Origin: Bog-105 sp965277435
GTDB taxonomy: Bacteria; Acidobacteriota; Terriglobia; Bryobacterales; Bryobacteraceae
Assembly: GCA_965277435.1 (NCBI GenBank)
Contig: OZ255821.1
Coordinates: forward strand, 5,952,001-6,016,000
Direction of reading: 5' to 3'
Length of the DNA: 64,000 nt
Shown here in pieces: positions 1 through 8,095 of this stretch. The translations under genes were made by a program, and so were the position numbers. A model generated the notes under the pieces. That model did no database searches, was not told the origin of the DNA, and saw only the letters and a program-made list of their open reading frames with translations. Numbering within the stretch: position 1 is the first letter of the stretch; each line of letters begins with the position of its first letter.

Positions 1-550
1 AGAAAGAACCGATAGCGAGAGCTCACCCAGTGTTGATGATCCGGCGAGAGCCCTCCGGCAGGAACCACACAGTGAATATGCGGATGGAGCAACAGGTTCT
101 GACCCCACGTGTGTAGGATGGCGATCATACCGATCTCGGCGCCGAGTCGTTCGGGGTTCGCTGCCATCTCCAGTGCCGATGCGGCACTTGCGGTAAATAA
201 CAGGTCATAGAAAGCACGCGGGTTTTCGAGCGCGAATACATTCAGTTCATGCGGGACGCTGAAGACCACATGAAAGTAGTGGGTCGGCAACACTTCCCGT
301 TCGCGAGCGGCAACCCAGCGTTGACGCGCTTGCGCCTGGCACTTGGGGCAATGCCGGTTACGGCACGAGTGGCCTGTTGGCCGCACTTCGAACAAGCATC
401 GAGATGGCCGCCCAGCGCTGCTGTGCGGCAGTTCTGGATAGCACGAAATGCTTTGAGTTTCTGGTACCCGAAACTCGATTGGTACTTGCCGAGGAAGCGG
501 CTGCCTTGTGCGCGGAGGATGTCGGCCACCTCCACGACAGGACTGCTCAT
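1..550 (-). pseudogene. IS91-family transposase, frameshifted and cut by window edge
   Basis: The reading frame starts at the ATG at 550 and gives the N-terminal zinc-binding region of IS91 transposases (DACSKCGQQAT). It loses frame near 355-370. In the next frame the protein continues without a break to position 1: RNRHCPKCQAQARQRW, then VLPTHYFHVVFSVPHELN, then HPHIHCVVPAGGLSP, which is the HUH-type region. In relatives a stretch like SYNSC links the first cysteine pair to RNRHCPKC. Here about five residues are missing and the frame is lost, so a small deletion is the likely cause. IS91 enzymes move DNA by rolling-circle transposition. The start overlaps the stop of the upstream recombinase (ATGA). 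Catalytic tyrosines would lie outside the window. Confidence 0.8.
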
Positions 551-1416
551 CTCTTTTTGCGGTGATACTCGCGATTCGTTTCCTGAACCCTGGAGATCTG
601 CAGTTGGTCCAGTGGATTAGCGACAGCCTGCAGATGCTTCTGAGATAAGTGAAGATATTTAGCCGTGGTCTCCAAATCTCCATGTCCAAGCAGCATCTGA
701 ATCGTGCGCAGGTCTGTTCCTGCCTCGAGTAAGTGGGTAGCCCAGCTATGTCGCAGAGTATGCGGAGTGACGCGTTTCTTTAGGCCAGCATGACGCGCCG
801 CTTCTGTGCAGGCGTACCATACGCTTTTGTCCGACATCGGTTGATCTATGCCTCGGTGGCCGTCACTACTTGGGAATAGATAAATCCGCGGCCTCCTCCA
901 CCGAAAGTATTCACGAAGTGTTTCAAGCAACGCGGGGCTCAAAGGTAAGTCACGGTCGTGGCCGCCCTTGCCCTGTTCTACGCGGATGACCATTCGCCCA
1001 CTATCAATGGCACTCACTTTGAGCTGAGAGACCTCGGTTCTCCGCATTCCCGCGCGCTGCAGAAGGTTGCCGGCGGCATCAATGAGTCGGCCCACTTCGT
1101 CCAAACTGAGAACGGTGGGCAGTCGGCGATGCTTCTTGGGATACGGTAGTTCTTCCCGAAAATCGTGGCGCTTCAGTGTTCGAACAAAGAAGAACCGAAG
1201 CGCCGCAACGCGAGCAATGACTGTATTCACGGCCAGCTTCCGCTCCTGCAGCAAATACGCTTGATAGCTGCGAAGTTCGTCGGGTCCGAGCTCATCTGGC
1301 GACCGTCCAAAATGCTTCGCGAAAGCCGCTACTATCCGCACGTAGGAGTGCGCTGTACGATCAGAGTAATTACGTCGCTGGAGTTCTTCCAGCATTTTAT
1401 GTCTGAGTTGGGTCAC
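547..1416 (-). CDS. Tyrosine recombinase/integrase of IS91-like element
   Basis: 289 residues with an N-terminal SAM-like core-binding domain (about 1-90) and a C-terminal catalytic domain. Visible catalytic residues: Arg125 in AGMRRTEVSQL, Lys150 in QGKGGHD, His219 and Arg222 in TPHTLRHSWATHL, His245 in LGHGDLET and the nucleophile Tyr254 in TAKYLHLS. The segment before Arg125 (AAGNLLQRA directly followed by GMRR) is about eight residues shorter than in relatives, where a helix of the type MLMTLYAT sits between them; this looks like an in-frame deletion of about 24 bp and may weaken activity. The stop overlaps the transposase start by 4 bp, so the two are translationally coupled. Confidence 0.85.
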   Translation of the reverse strand: MTQLRHKMLEELQRRNYSDRTAHSYVRIVAAFAKHFGRSPDELGPDELRSYQAYLLQERKLAVNTVIARVAALRFFFVRTLKRHDFREELPYPKKHRRLPTVLSLDEVGRLIDAAGNLLQRAGMRRTEVSQLKVSAIDSGRMVIRVEQGKGGHDRDLPLSPALLETLREYFRWRRPRIYLFPSSDGHRGIDQPMSDKSVWYACTEAARHAGLKKRVTPHTLRHSWATHLLEAGTDLRTIQMLLGHGDLETTAKYLHLSQKHLQAVANPLDQLQISRVQETNREYHRKKR

Positions 1417-1638
1417 AAGACCTCCTTGTGACCCGCTACTGTATCGTTCTCTAATTACCGTTCATCGCCAGCGCGTAGCGCCCGCTGCCCAGCGGCTTCG
1501 TTCTTGTCGCCGAGTCGGAGAAGTGGCTCGTGCAAGAGACTCAAATGCACTCAAAAAGCGCTCGTTGCCCAAGAAGGCCGGAATCAACGGTGCCGCCGGA
1601 GCCTTAAGTTAACGCTTATGGGGTAGTGCTCCAAGCAG
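1417..1638. other. Intergenic region beyond the IS91-like element
   Basis: 222 bp between the recombinase start and the stop of the LytTR regulator. It should hold the recombinase promoter and the element terminus. On the + strand it contains codon-like fragments in two frames: one ends LVQETQMHS near 1550, and a second, ending LPKKAGINGAAGALS, stops at 1610-1612. This could be the 3' remnant of a small gene cut by the insertion, but nothing nameable is left. Confidence 0.3.
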
Positions 1639-2388
1639 CTAAAGTTCCATCAGTTCGCGAAGACGCAGGTAGCCGCTGCGGCTGACGGGAACTTTGCTGC
1701 CATCCGAGAGCACGGCGATGCGGGTGTCTTTGGTGTATGGCTCGACCTTCGAGATGCGTTCCAGGTTGACGACGAACGAGCGATGTACGCGCACGAATTT
1801 TTGCGGATCGAGCAGCGTTTCGAGGTGTGAGATGGCGAGTTGTTTCAAATGTGTTTTGCCGCGCGCGTGCAGGGCCACATAGTCATCCTGGGCCTCGGCA
1901 AAGTCCAGGTGAGCGACTGGAATGACATGGAGGCTGGGACCGTCGCGCACTACTACGCGCTGGGTATATTGACCGGGCACTGCGGCGGCCTGGCGGAGTT
2001 CCGCGGCGCTCCAGACGGCGGGCGATTTACTTGCAATGCGTTGCCGGACGCGATCGAGCGCAGCGTGGAAGCGAACGGCATCGAAGGGTTTGAGGAGGTA
2101 ATCGACGGCCGAGGCATCGAAGGCTTTGGTCGCGTACTGGTCATAGGCGGTGACGAAGACAACTGCTACCTCTTTATCGGTCAGTTCGAGAACTTCGAAG
2201 CCATCGAGCTTGGGCATCTGTACGTCTAAGAACAAGAGATCCGGGCGAAGTTCGGAGACTCGTTTGACGGCATCGAAGCCGTTGGCGCATTCGGCAACAA
2301 TTTCGACATCCGGTTCGTGCGAGAGGTATTCACGCAGGATCTGGCGCGCGAGTTCTTCATCGTCAACGATGATGGCGCGGATGCTCAT
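1639..2388 (-). CDS. LytTR-family response regulator
   Basis: 249 residues. Receiver domain about 1-120 with the acidic pair Asp9/Asp10, phospho-acceptor Asp55 in LLFLDVQMP and the Lys of LLKPFD. A LytTR DNA-binding domain covers about 145-245 (ending FVRVHRSFVVNLERIS and KVPVSRSGYLRLREL). Proteins of this AlgR/LytR class bind direct repeats upstream of target promoters. The start overlaps the end of the upstream kinase gene by 4 bp, so the kinase is the obvious partner. Last gene of a four-gene operon with two LiaF-like membrane proteins, which suggests a cell-envelope stress role (inference). Confidence 0.93.
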   Translation of the reverse strand: MSIRAIIVDDEELARQILREYLSHEPDVEIVAECANGFDAVKRVSELRPDLLFLDVQMPKLDGFEVLELTDKEVAVVFVTAYDQYATKAFDASAVDYLLKPFDAVRFHAALDRVRQRIASKSPAVWSAAELRQAAAVPGQYTQRVVVRDGPSLHVIPVAHLDFAEAQDDYVALHARGKTHLKQLAISHLETLLDPQKFVRVHRSFVVNLERISKVEPYTKDTRIAVLSDGSKVPVSRSGYLRLRELMEL

Positions 2389-3449
2389 TCTGCTCCTTCG
2401 GATGGCTCATCAAAAAGCTCGTTGCACAACCAGGGCAACGAGACGACAACGCGGTAATGCGCGGGCTGCACATCAATTTCCAGGCGGCCGAGAGTACCGT
2501 AGCGAGCGCGAATGCGATTGCGCACCCCGAGCAGTCCGAAGCCGGTTTTCTGGGCGGGCGGCGCCTCGGGATCGAAGGGATTTTCGACCGTAACGCGAAG
2601 TTGATCCTGCCATTTTTCGCTTGTCAAGATGATCTCGCCGCCGTCGGAGAGAGTGGCGATGCCGTGCTTGATGGCGTTTTCGATTAAGGGCTGGACTAAG
2701 AGCGGAGGCACGTCGCAGGCGGCGCACCCATCGCCCACTTGCTGGCGGATACGGAGCTTCTGGCCGAACCGGACGCTTTCGACCTCGAGATAACTTTTGG
2801 TTAAGGCCAGTTCCTCGCCGAGCGGGATGCTGGCGCGTTCGCCGAGACGCAGCGAGTTGCGCAGGAAATCGGACAGGGCGATGCACATCTGACGCGCTCG
2901 GGCGGGATCGATGCTGGTGAGCGCACTGATGGAGTTGAGACTGTTGAACAAGAAATGGGGATTGACCTGAGCCTTTAGAGCTTTGAGCTCGGCTTCGCGC
3001 GAGAGGATCTCGGCCTTCTGGGAGGATTCGAGCGCCAGGATCAGGTAATGCAAAACGATGGATAACAGGTAGACGAGGGCGAACATGCCGGACAGAACCG
3101 GAATAGCGACCCCGAACCGGTGTTCGATGCCTGGTGAGAGATGACCTAAGGTCCAGACCCAGAGATGGCCGACGATCATGACGGCGGTGCTGCCGCACAT
3201 GGCGGCAATAAGAAAAGTGATGATGAGCTTCCAATCGGGTGTCGAGCGCAGATCGAGGGCGCGGCAAACGTAGTAGGCGGACAGGCAGATGAAGGCGAGC
3301 ACGACCGTGAGAGGCAGCATGATCGCAAGCACTTCGAGCCAGGGCAGCGTCGAGGAGACGCGCAGCACGAAGCCGAGCATGACCGCGATAGGCAACCAGC
3401 CCGCAAGATAGCCTTTCAACACACGCTTGTTTTGAAAGATGGGATGCAT
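2385..3449 (-). CDS. LytS-type sensor histidine kinase
   Basis: 354 residues. Four predicted membrane helices (about 17-35, 37-60, 75-97, 115-140) with almost no extracytoplasmic domain. A His_kinase domain follows with phospho-acceptor His165 in AQVNPHFLFNSLNS, then an HATPase domain with VQPLIENAIKHGI (N-box) and GFGLLGVRNRIRARYG (G-box). This is the LytS/YehU layout, in which the kinase pairs with a LytTR regulator, here the overlapping downstream gene. With so little exposed outside the membrane, it may sense within the bilayer or through the two neighbouring LiaF-like membrane proteins (inference). Confidence 0.93.
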   Translation of the reverse strand: MHPIFQNKRVLKGYLAGWLPIAVMLGFVLRVSSTLPWLEVLAIMLPLTVVLAFICLSAYYVCRALDLRSTPDWKLIITFLIAAMCGSTAVMIVGHLWVWTLGHLSPGIEHRFGVAIPVLSGMFALVYLLSIVLHYLILALESSQKAEILSREAELKALKAQVNPHFLFNSLNSISALTSIDPARARQMCIALSDFLRNSLRLGERASIPLGEELALTKSYLEVESVRFGQKLRIRQQVGDGCAACDVPPLLVQPLIENAIKHGIATLSDGGEIILTSEKWQDQLRVTVENPFDPEAPPAQKTGFGLLGVRNRIRARYGTLGRLEIDVQPAHYRVVVSLPWLCNELFDEPSEGAE

Positions 3450-3470
3450 AGCTGCTCAAGCTTCAGAAGC

Positions 3471-4310
3471 TCAGTCTTCGATCTCGACCGAACTGAAGAG
3501 CGAGAGGCCGGTTATGACCAGAGTGGAGGCGTCGAGCGCCAAGCTGGGTGGGATGGTCTTATCTTCGAAGTTTCCGAGGATGCTGATGCCACTCACATGG
3601 ATGCGCCAGTGTTGCGGAACGCGGAGCTTGATCGCTCCGAAGACGGCGGTAGTGTTGAGAACTGCGGTGCGCGTGTCTGCGGCCATGACGGCACGGCGCA
3701 GATCCATTTCGATGTTGCCCAGGACGCAGATCATCTGACCGCCGTTAAAGGTAAGTGTTTCGAGCCGGCGCTTCAAGGCTCCGAGAAGCACGAAATCGTT
3801 GACCGCGTTGCGCTGGTCGCCTTGCATAGTAAATGACGGAGGGCTGAACTGGGCTGAGGCGTCCAGCGGCGGGGTGTCCGGCCGAGGAGTCCGCGGAAAC
3901 TCAAGCATTTTGAAAAGGGTGATCAGGCCCGACGCGATGAGCAAAAAGGCGACGGGTCCGCTTCCGTCGCCGAAGCGCAGGTGAACCCAGCCGAGATTCG
4001 AGAGCAGGAAATAAGCGCCGAAAAGGAGAATGAAAAGACCACTCAGTATGGCTCCGGTGTGACGCGCGCTTGCGATATTTCCTATACCGATGGCGATAAG
4101 AAAGAGAGGCCAATAGCTCCAGATATCACGCACGGGCAAGACACCAAGGTTGCCCAGAAAAAGCAGGACCCCGGCTCCGATGAGAACAATGGCTAGCGGA
4201 AACGGCGCACCGTCCGGGCGCTTTTGCCGGCGCAGACAGCGTCGCTGTTGTTTGTTCAGCTTCGTGTAGCTCAGCCAATCGTTCGGATCGGAGCCGGGGC
4301 GTTCAGACAC
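3471..4310 (-). CDS. LiaF-like membrane protein
   Basis: 279 residues. The N-terminal part has about four hydrophobic helices at 35-130 with the repeated pattern seen in DUF5668/LiaF membrane domains (LLFLGNLGVLPVRDIWSYWP, then AYFLLSNLGWVHL). The C-terminal part, about 165-279, is a beta-rich cytoplasmic domain like the LiaF C-terminal domain (MICVLGNIEMDLRRAVM, LNTTAVFGAIKLRVP). In Firmicutes LiaF restrains the LiaS kinase until the envelope is stressed. Here it sits 21 bp upstream of a LytS-type kinase instead, and overlaps the smaller upstream gene by 8 bp. A negative-regulator role is inferred from the family and the context. Confidence 0.8.
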   Translation of the reverse strand: MSERPGSDPNDWLSYTKLNKQQRRCLRRQKRPDGAPFPLAIVLIGAGVLLFLGNLGVLPVRDIWSYWPLFLIAIGIGNIASARHTGAILSGLFILLFGAYFLLSNLGWVHLRFGDGSGPVAFLLIASGLITLFKMLEFPRTPRPDTPPLDASAQFSPPSFTMQGDQRNAVNDFVLLGALKRRLETLTFNGGQMICVLGNIEMDLRRAVMAADTRTAVLNTTAVFGAIKLRVPQHWRIHVSGISILGNFEDKTIPPSLALDASTLVITGLSLFSSVEIED

Positions 4311-4605
4311 GACGGGTTTCGTTCCTGGAAGAATGTAGCGGTGCTGGCGACTCGTCGCTGTTGACAGTTAACAAATCGCTTAAACCTACCAGAATCAGGG
4401 CGACGGGCCAGAGATTCTGGATGCGATCCAACGAGAGAAGACCGACGCGATCGCCTCCCACAAGTATCAGGCCGGTAAGCAGGAGGATGACGGGCAAAGC
4501 GAGGCTCTCGAAATTTCGAAGCCAGTTCTTTGTCGAAGTGTCTGAGTTGTTTTGCGGCATGTTCAACCTCAAGTCGATGGTAGGAGTTTGGGGGGTTTCG
4601 GTCAC
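4303..4605 (-). CDS. Small LiaF/DUF5668-like membrane protein
   Basis: 100 residues with a polar N-terminal tail of about 30 residues and two hydrophobic helices (LALPVILLLTGLILVGGD and IQNLWPVALILVGLSDLL). The motif around NLWPVALILVGLSDLL matches the membrane domain of the LiaF-like protein encoded next, so it may be a duplicated, soluble-domain-less version. First gene of the operon; it overlaps the next by 8 bp. An 87-bp divergent spacer to the + strand propeller gene should hold the promoter. Function not established. Confidence 0.7.
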   Translation of the reverse strand: MTETPQTPTIDLRLNMPQNNSDTSTKNWLRNFESLALPVILLLTGLILVGGDRVGLLSLDRIQNLWPVALILVGLSDLLTVNSDESPAPLHSSRNETRRV

Positions 4606-4692
4606 GGAGGAATCGGCGAATAGCGTGTAAGAACCGGCGAATGACGATGGGGAATGGTGGACGACAGCGGGTTAAGGGGATAAATTGGCGGG

Positions 4693-5685
4693 ATGCTGAT
4701 TTGGCTGCTGTTGACGTTAGCTTGGACGCCGCAGGCGAGTGTTACCGATGCGGGTCTGCGGGGAGTGTGCGCTGTTTCAGAGAAAGTGGTTTGGGCGAGC
4801 GGCACTAAGGGGACGTGGCTGCGCACGACGGATGGCGGCGCGCACTGGCAGGCGGGAACGGTAAGCGGAGCGGCGGATCTGGATTTCCGGGATGTGCAGG
4901 CCTGGAGCGAGCGGGATGCCTTGCTGATGGGCAGCGGGACGGGGGAAAAGTCGCGGGTATATGGCACGACAGATGGCGGACAACACTGGCGTCTGCTCTT
5001 CACAAATCCGGATAAGGATGGATTTTTCGATGCCTTTGCTTTTTGGGATCGTGAAAACGGCATTTTGCTGGGCGATCCAGTAGGCGGCCATTTCGTGATT
5101 TTTGTAACGACTAATGGAGGGGAGACGTGGCAGCGGCGAGAAGGACCGAGCGCGCTTGATAAGGAGGGAGCATTTGCCGCGAGCGGGACTTGTCTGTTCG
5201 CCTCCGGCTCGCACGATGTTTGGTTTGGGACTGGCGGAGGCGAGACAGCTCGGGTGTTTCATTCGGTGGACCGGGGCAGCACGTGGATAGTTTCGACGAC
5301 GCCTCTCAACGCCGGGATTGCATCGGCTGGAGTTTTCTCACTGGCATTTGCGGACAAGCGGCATGGCGTGGCGGTGGGTGGAAATTACAAGCAGGCGGAC
5401 CAAGCGAACGGGAGCCTGGCTATGACGGACGATGGCGGGGTGACGTGGCGGGTTCCAGCGCTGGGAAGGCTCGGCGGCTATCGATCGGCGGTGATCAAGT
5501 TGCCGGGGAGGCGAGGCGGCTTTCTGGCGGTGGGTCCGAGTGGATCGGACATATCGGAAGACGGCGGGTTGACGTGGCAGCCGATGCCAGTGACGAATTT
5601 GAATGCCGTGGCGGCGGAAGCGAGTGGTCGGGTATGGGCGGTTGGCGCGGCGGGCGTAATTCAAAAGCTCAGTGGGATGGATTAA
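4693..5685 (+). CDS. Secreted YCF48/BNR-type beta-propeller protein
   Basis: 330 residues beginning with a short signal-like segment (MLIWLLLTLAWTPQASV). Repeated blades end in a TxDGGxxW signature: RTTDGGAHWQAG, GTTDGGQHWRLL, VTTNGGETWQRR, SVDRGSTWIVS, MTDDGGVTWRVP, SEDGGLTWQPMP. The pattern is that of YCF48/BNR-repeat propellers, related to the photosystem II assembly factor Ycf48, which in heterotrophs are exported proteins of unknown role. Transcribed divergently from the LiaF-like operon; the 3' end overlaps the convergent acetyltransferase gene by 17 bp. Confidence 0.85.
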   Translation: MLIWLLLTLAWTPQASVTDAGLRGVCAVSEKVVWASGTKGTWLRTTDGGAHWQAGTVSGAADLDFRDVQAWSERDALLMGSGTGEKSRVYGTTDGGQHWRLLFTNPDKDGFFDAFAFWDRENGILLGDPVGGHFVIFVTTNGGETWQRREGPSALDKEGAFAASGTCLFASGSHDVWFGTGGGETARVFHSVDRGSTWIVSTTPLNAGIASAGVFSLAFADKRHGVAVGGNYKQADQANGSLAMTDDGGVTWRVPALGRLGGYRSAVIKLPGRRGGFLAVGPSGSDISEDGGLTWQPMPVTNLNAVAAEASGRVWAVGAAGVIQKLSGMD

Positions 5686-6188
5686 GGAGAGCAAAGTGGA
5701 AGAAGGAGCGAACGCCTTGCTCGGTCGCTGTTAAAGTGAAGCCGAGCTTTTTCAGAATGTGAACGGAAGCCTCATTGCCCACTTGTACGTTTGCCACAAT
5801 GCGGGCGAGGGCTAGCTGCTCGAAGCCGAAATGAATGTGGGCACGGGCGGCTTCGCTGGCTAGACCTTGTCCCCAAAACTCGCGGGCGAGATAGAAAGAC
5901 AAATTGGCTTCGCCTGGGACGAAGCCGCCGTCGGGCTTTAGGCGATGATATAGACCGCTGCGGCCGATATAGTTCGAGTTTTGCTTGAGCACCGTTGCCC
6001 AGACGTCTAGGCTTGGAGATTGTTCGCGAATCACCTCTTGGAACTTGCGTTCGGCATCGGTGCGGGTGCGGGGAGCACCGCCGACGTAGCGGCGCACCTC
6101 AGGATCGCTCTCCATAGTGCAGTAAGCTTCGAGATCCGCGGGTTCGTGGGGGCCGGAAGAGGAGCCTCTCGGATTCGAGAATGATCAC
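5669..6188 (-). pseudogene. GNAT-family N-acetyltransferase, frameshifted
   Basis: The intact downstream part (from Met at 6115) is a RimJ/RimL-type GNAT domain: MESDPEVRRYVGGAPRTR, LSFYLAREFWGQGLASEAAR (acetyl-CoA loop), ARIVANVQVGNEASVHILKK and LGFTLTATE. The family start is missing from that frame but present in the next one: GTG at 6186-6188 gives VIILESERLLFRP, the standard opening strand. The two halves join as LLFRP/HEPADLEAYCTMESD if one base is removed from the five-C run (G run at 6148-6152 on the + strand). So the gene carries one frameshift in a homopolymer. It may be a real pseudogene, a sequencing error, or slippage-tolerant. Confidence 0.8.
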
Positions 6189-6212
6189 GTGTGGAGTAAG
6201 TAGGGTGAGGGG

Positions 6213-6740
6213 TTACTCGAGCACAGCCCAAAGGTCCGCTAGATTGACGGCCAACAATACATCATCGGACAGGGGAGCAGCGAGCGAGTCCGAGGCTTCG
6301 CGTAAATCATCGCGGCTATGGCTCCAGGCTCTTCGCCGTTCGGGCCAGATGACCCAAGTAAGTGGCGAGCCAAGCTGCAGCACGCGTTCAGACCGAAGAA
6401 ACAGGTAGGAGATGGTTTGCCGAGGCGACAGAATTTCGACGGCGAATATAGGGGGTTCCGCCAAATCTCCATCCAGGTAATTGGCGTCGCGACGAACGAC
6501 GGTGACATCCGGAATGACGTACTCCAGCCTGCCCTCTTGAGTTCGCACGCCCGTTAAAACATTTAATTCAGAGGCGGCGAAGTAAGCCTGCGGCAAATTG
6601 TTGCCGAGCCAGCGAATTAGAAAAGCCTGAGTGAAAGCGTGCAGTTTCTTGGGCCAGGGCTTCGGGATCTCACGGCCGTCAATCAATTCCACCTGACCGC
6701 CTGGCTCAATAGAAATTGGCTGATTGAAAAGCGCGCTCAT
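6213..6740 (-). CDS. Uma2-family (DUF820) endonuclease-like protein
   Basis: 175 residues matching the Uma2/DUF820 fold of the PD-(D/E)xK nuclease superfamily: substrate-side start QVELIDGREIPKPWPKKLHA, then VIPDVTVVRRD with the catalytic-type Asp, then PIFAVEILSPRQT with the E-x-L motif. These genes are very abundant in Acidobacteriota and Cyanobacteria, and their cellular role is unknown. Single gene, next to a toxin-antitoxin pair on the other strand. Confidence 0.85.
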   Translation of the reverse strand: MSALFNQPISIEPGGQVELIDGREIPKPWPKKLHAFTQAFLIRWLGNNLPQAYFAASELNVLTGVRTQEGRLEYVIPDVTVVRRDANYLDGDLAEPPIFAVEILSPRQTISYLFLRSERVLQLGSPLTWVIWPERRRAWSHSRDDLREASDSLAAPLSDDVLLAVNLADLWAVLE

Positions 6741-6942
6741 GGCTGGTCCTTAGGGCGATAGTAACACCGGAGTTCCAGGCTGGGACGGCAACTCGCGGAC
6801 GCACAGAACGTTTAGGAACCAAGCCGTCATCCGGCGGCCGAAAATTAATCGCCGCGTTTGATTCATCATCTACGTTGGGCAGTTGTCAGCGGATTGCGTA
6901 AGACGATTGCATCAGCTAAGATAATTTAGCTAAGGTGACAAT

Positions 6943-7173
6943 ATGAGCGTAGTAACGATTCATCAGGCAAAAACAAACCTCTCCCGTTTGATACAGAAAG
7001 CTTCGGGCGGAGAAGAGATAATCATAGCGCGCGGGAATAGACCGGTTGCAAGGCTGGTGTCGTTTGGGGAGGTAAAAGGGAAGCGTCAACCGGGATCATT
7101 GAAGGGAACGTTGGTAGTTGGGCCTGAATTCTTCGACGAGTTACCGGCCGATGAACTTGCCGCCTGGGAGTAA
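6943..7173 (+). CDS. Phd/YefM-family antitoxin
   Basis: 76 residues. The start SVVTIHQAKTNLSRLIQKAS is the classic Phd/YefM DNA-binding N-terminus, followed by GEEIIIARGNRPVARLV. The C-terminal tail (FFDELPADELAAWE) is the toxin-wrapping segment typical of antitoxins paired with PIN-domain toxins. The toxin gene starts 6 bp downstream. The pair should be autorepressed from the short upstream region, where a TA-rich stretch lies at about 6908-6935. Confidence 0.93.
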   Translation: MSVVTIHQAKTNLSRLIQKASGGEEIIIARGNRPVARLVSFGEVKGKRQPGSLKGTLVVGPEFFDELPADELAAWE

Positions 7174-7179
7174 GCGTTC

Positions 7180-7566
7180 GTGGATGTGCTGCTCGACACG
7201 CACGCGTTGCTTTGGTGGCTTTCCGACGATCCGGCGTTAGCACCTCGCGCCCGGAAAGTCATCGCCGAAACCAGGAACGTTTTGTTTGTTAGCGCGGCAT
7301 CCGCCTGGGAGATTGCGACGAAGGTCAGGCTCGGCAAATTACCCACAGCAGCTGACCTGGCGGCCGATTTCAGTGGTCATCTTGAGCGCGAAGGCTTTCA
7401 GGTTCTAGCAATTTCCGGAGAGCACGCGATTCGGGCCGGACTGCTCCCCGGACTGCACAAAGATCCCTTTGACCGCATGCTGATCGCACAAGCGCAAGGG
7501 GAGAATATGCCGATCGTTAGTAACGAAAAGCTATTTGACGGGTACGGCGTAAGACGCATCTGGTGA
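7180..7566 (+). CDS. PIN-domain (VapC-like) toxin
   Basis: 128 residues from a GTG start. PIN ribonuclease signature: LLDTHALLWWLSDDP (first Asp), the central VSAASAWEIATKVRLGKLP containing the conserved Glu, and LHKDPFDRMLIAQAQGENMP with the DPFDR motif (third acidic site). Such toxins cleave RNA, and the Phd-type partner 6 bp upstream blocks them. All acidic positions expected in the family are present, so it looks active. Confidence 0.93.
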   Translation: MDVLLDTHALLWWLSDDPALAPRARKVIAETRNVLFVSAASAWEIATKVRLGKLPTAADLAADFSGHLEREGFQVLAISGEHAIRAGLLPGLHKDPFDRMLIAQAQGENMPIVSNEKLFDGYGVRRIW

Positions 7567-7585
7567 GATTGGCAGGAAGACTATC

Positions 7586-8091
7586 GTGACAGCAGCAGAG
7601 GCTTACGAGTTGACGACGCGGGGAGGCGCTACGGACTTCGCTCGCTTGATCGAAGTGTGTGAGTCGTTCGGATCGTATTGCCTGATCGGTGGCCTGGCGG
7701 TGAATTGTTACGTGGAGCCGGTCTATACGCTTGATGCGGACCTAGCGGCGGAGTTTGGGGCTGATGCGCAGTTAACGCAGTATTTAAATGCGGCGACGCC
7801 GGAGAGCACGCTTCGCATTCAGTTCACAACGGATCCCAGATACCAGGCGTTCCTGGCGCGGGCGATTAGGGCGGAGGTGTTGGGGGTCCAAGTGAACGTG
7901 GCCTCGCTGGAGGATGTGACGCAGGGAAAGCTTTGGGCTTACCTCGATCCGCAGCGGCGGCTGAGCAAAAGAACGAAGGACGAACTCGATTGATCCGGCT
8001 GGCGGAGGCGTATCCGGCACTGAAGTCTCAGTATCCGGAGGCGCTGCGTTCGCTCATAGAGGGCGATCAGCGCCGTCCCGGCGAGAGATAG
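7586..8091 (+). pseudogene. Nucleotidyltransferase-like protein, frameshifted near C-terminus
   Basis: From the GTG at 7586 the frame encodes a nucleotidyltransferase-superfamily core (GSYCLIGGLAVNCYVEPVYT then LDADLAAEF; the GG and DxD-like elements resemble AbiEii-type and related enzymes) and stops at 7991-7993 after KRTKDELD. The sequence continues in another frame with the family-typical tail LIRLAEAYPALKSQYPEAL and ends at the TAG at 8089-8091. One missing base near 7990 accounts for this. The truncated protein retains the core, so loss of function is not certain. Lies 19 bp after the PIN toxin and could be part of the same transcript. Confidence 0.65.
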
Positions 8092-8095
8092 CGCG

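Larger units (their letters stand above)
1..1416 (-). mobile_element. IS91-like element with tyrosine recombinase (partial)
   Basis: Two minus-strand genes overlapping by 4 bp: a tyrosine recombinase followed by an IS91-type transposase. This recombinase-plus-transposase order is a known arrangement in part of the IS91 family. The transposase runs off the left edge, so that terminus is not visible. The other terminus must lie between 1417 and about 1638, but I could not identify a conserved end or target tetranucleotide there. Both genes carry small deletions relative to the family, so the copy is probably inactive by itself. Confidence 0.7.

Noticed and set aside
2473..3459. Long open frame of about 330 codons overlapping the LytS-type kinase
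   Set aside because: Out of frame with a clearly conserved kinase, Arg/His/Ser-rich low-complexity translation with no domain; a shadow of GC-rich coding DNA.
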